From positions 992,001 to 1,056,000 of the forward strand of contig CAVWUA010000006.1 of assembly GCA_963758025.1 (NCBI GenBank): a stretch of 64,000 nucleotides of DNA, given 5' to 3'. Both the position numbers and the translations under genes were made by a program. Of the stretch, positions 63,910-64,000 are shown piece by piece; positions within the stretch are counted from its first letter, which is position 1, and each line of letters starts with the position of its first letter. The notes under the pieces are model-generated. The model made no database searches, had not been told where the DNA came from, and saw only the letters and a list, made by a program, of their open reading frames with translations. Source of the stretch: CAVWUA01 sp963758025. Lineage in GTDB: Bacteria > Planctomycetota > Planctomycetia > Isosphaerales > Isosphaeraceae.

Positions 63910-64000
63910 TCGCCGGTTCTCGTATCGAAAGCCGCCGCCCCTCCGTCCGCAAATCCGACGCCGCGGCGCCCGGGTCCGGAACGATGCCAGACCACACAGG
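63910..64000. other. Window end, no gene seen
   Basis: The last 91 bp lie upstream of the NamA-like gene. No coding frame, tRNA or repeat can be supported. Confidence 0.5.

Overview
The window is GC-rich chromosomal DNA from a planctomycete, probably of the Isosphaeraceae/Gemmatales type. Supporting signs are a DUF1501 plus DUF1549/DUF1553 pair, a DUF1559 protein with a prepilin-type N-terminus, several secreted Cys/Pro-rich or lipoprotein ORFs of planctomycete style, TMEM14 and Bax-inhibitor membrane proteins, and many short palindromic intergenic repeats. Genus-level placement is an inference. No phage, integrase, transposase gene or CRISPR array was seen.

Layout. 0-7.3 kb: the end of a gamma-carbonic-anhydrase-like gene, an outer-membrane barrel, an HPP membrane protein, a molybdopterin oxidoreductase with an unusual helical C-terminal extension, and a glycosyltransferase-GtrA fusion. 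7.7-13.6 kb: gltX, a tRNA-Leu(UAG), a Tat-exported FAD oxidoreductase and an M48 protease with a TerB-like tail. 14.0-15.1 kb: a lower-GC two-gene module (RelE-like protein plus DUF4263/Shedu-like nuclease), the best candidate for a horizontally acquired defence unit. 15.1-31.2 kb: LemA, Bax inhibitor, a large membrane protein, nucleoside deoxyribosyltransferase, DUF1559, DUF1223, DUF1501, DUF1549, SOUL and methyltransferase genes. 31.2-48 kb: an orphan RbsA-type ATPase beside a truncated GAF gene and a cluster of palindromic repeats, followed by sugar and lipid metabolism genes (esterase, PlsC, uronate-dehydrogenase-like, GH88, threonine dehydratase, abhydrolase, patatin, HAD, LarA-like). 47.8-56.3 kb: Fic, acyltransferase, ferritin-VIT1, lipoprotein, YkgJ-like, M16 peptidase, Uma2, BtuF-like. 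56.3-61.4 kb: a housekeeping run rplY-pth-rpsF-ssb-rplI-dnaB, then an RbfA-like gene, a GNAT and an old yellow enzyme.

The most striking property is that about 20 genes, including every gene of the rplY-dnaB run and gltX, are interrupted by single-base frameshifts although protein similarity continues across each break. I infer roughly 44 breaks. About 34 behave as +1 insertions; about 10 as -1, and those I could localise fall mostly in short C or G runs. Interspersed long genes (ABC ATPase, LarA-like, DUF1501, 557-residue membrane protein) are clean. Sequencing or assembly error is the most likely cause, but the +1 bias and the hits in essential genes deserve a check. Each interrupted gene is annotated as one locus and the junctions are given.
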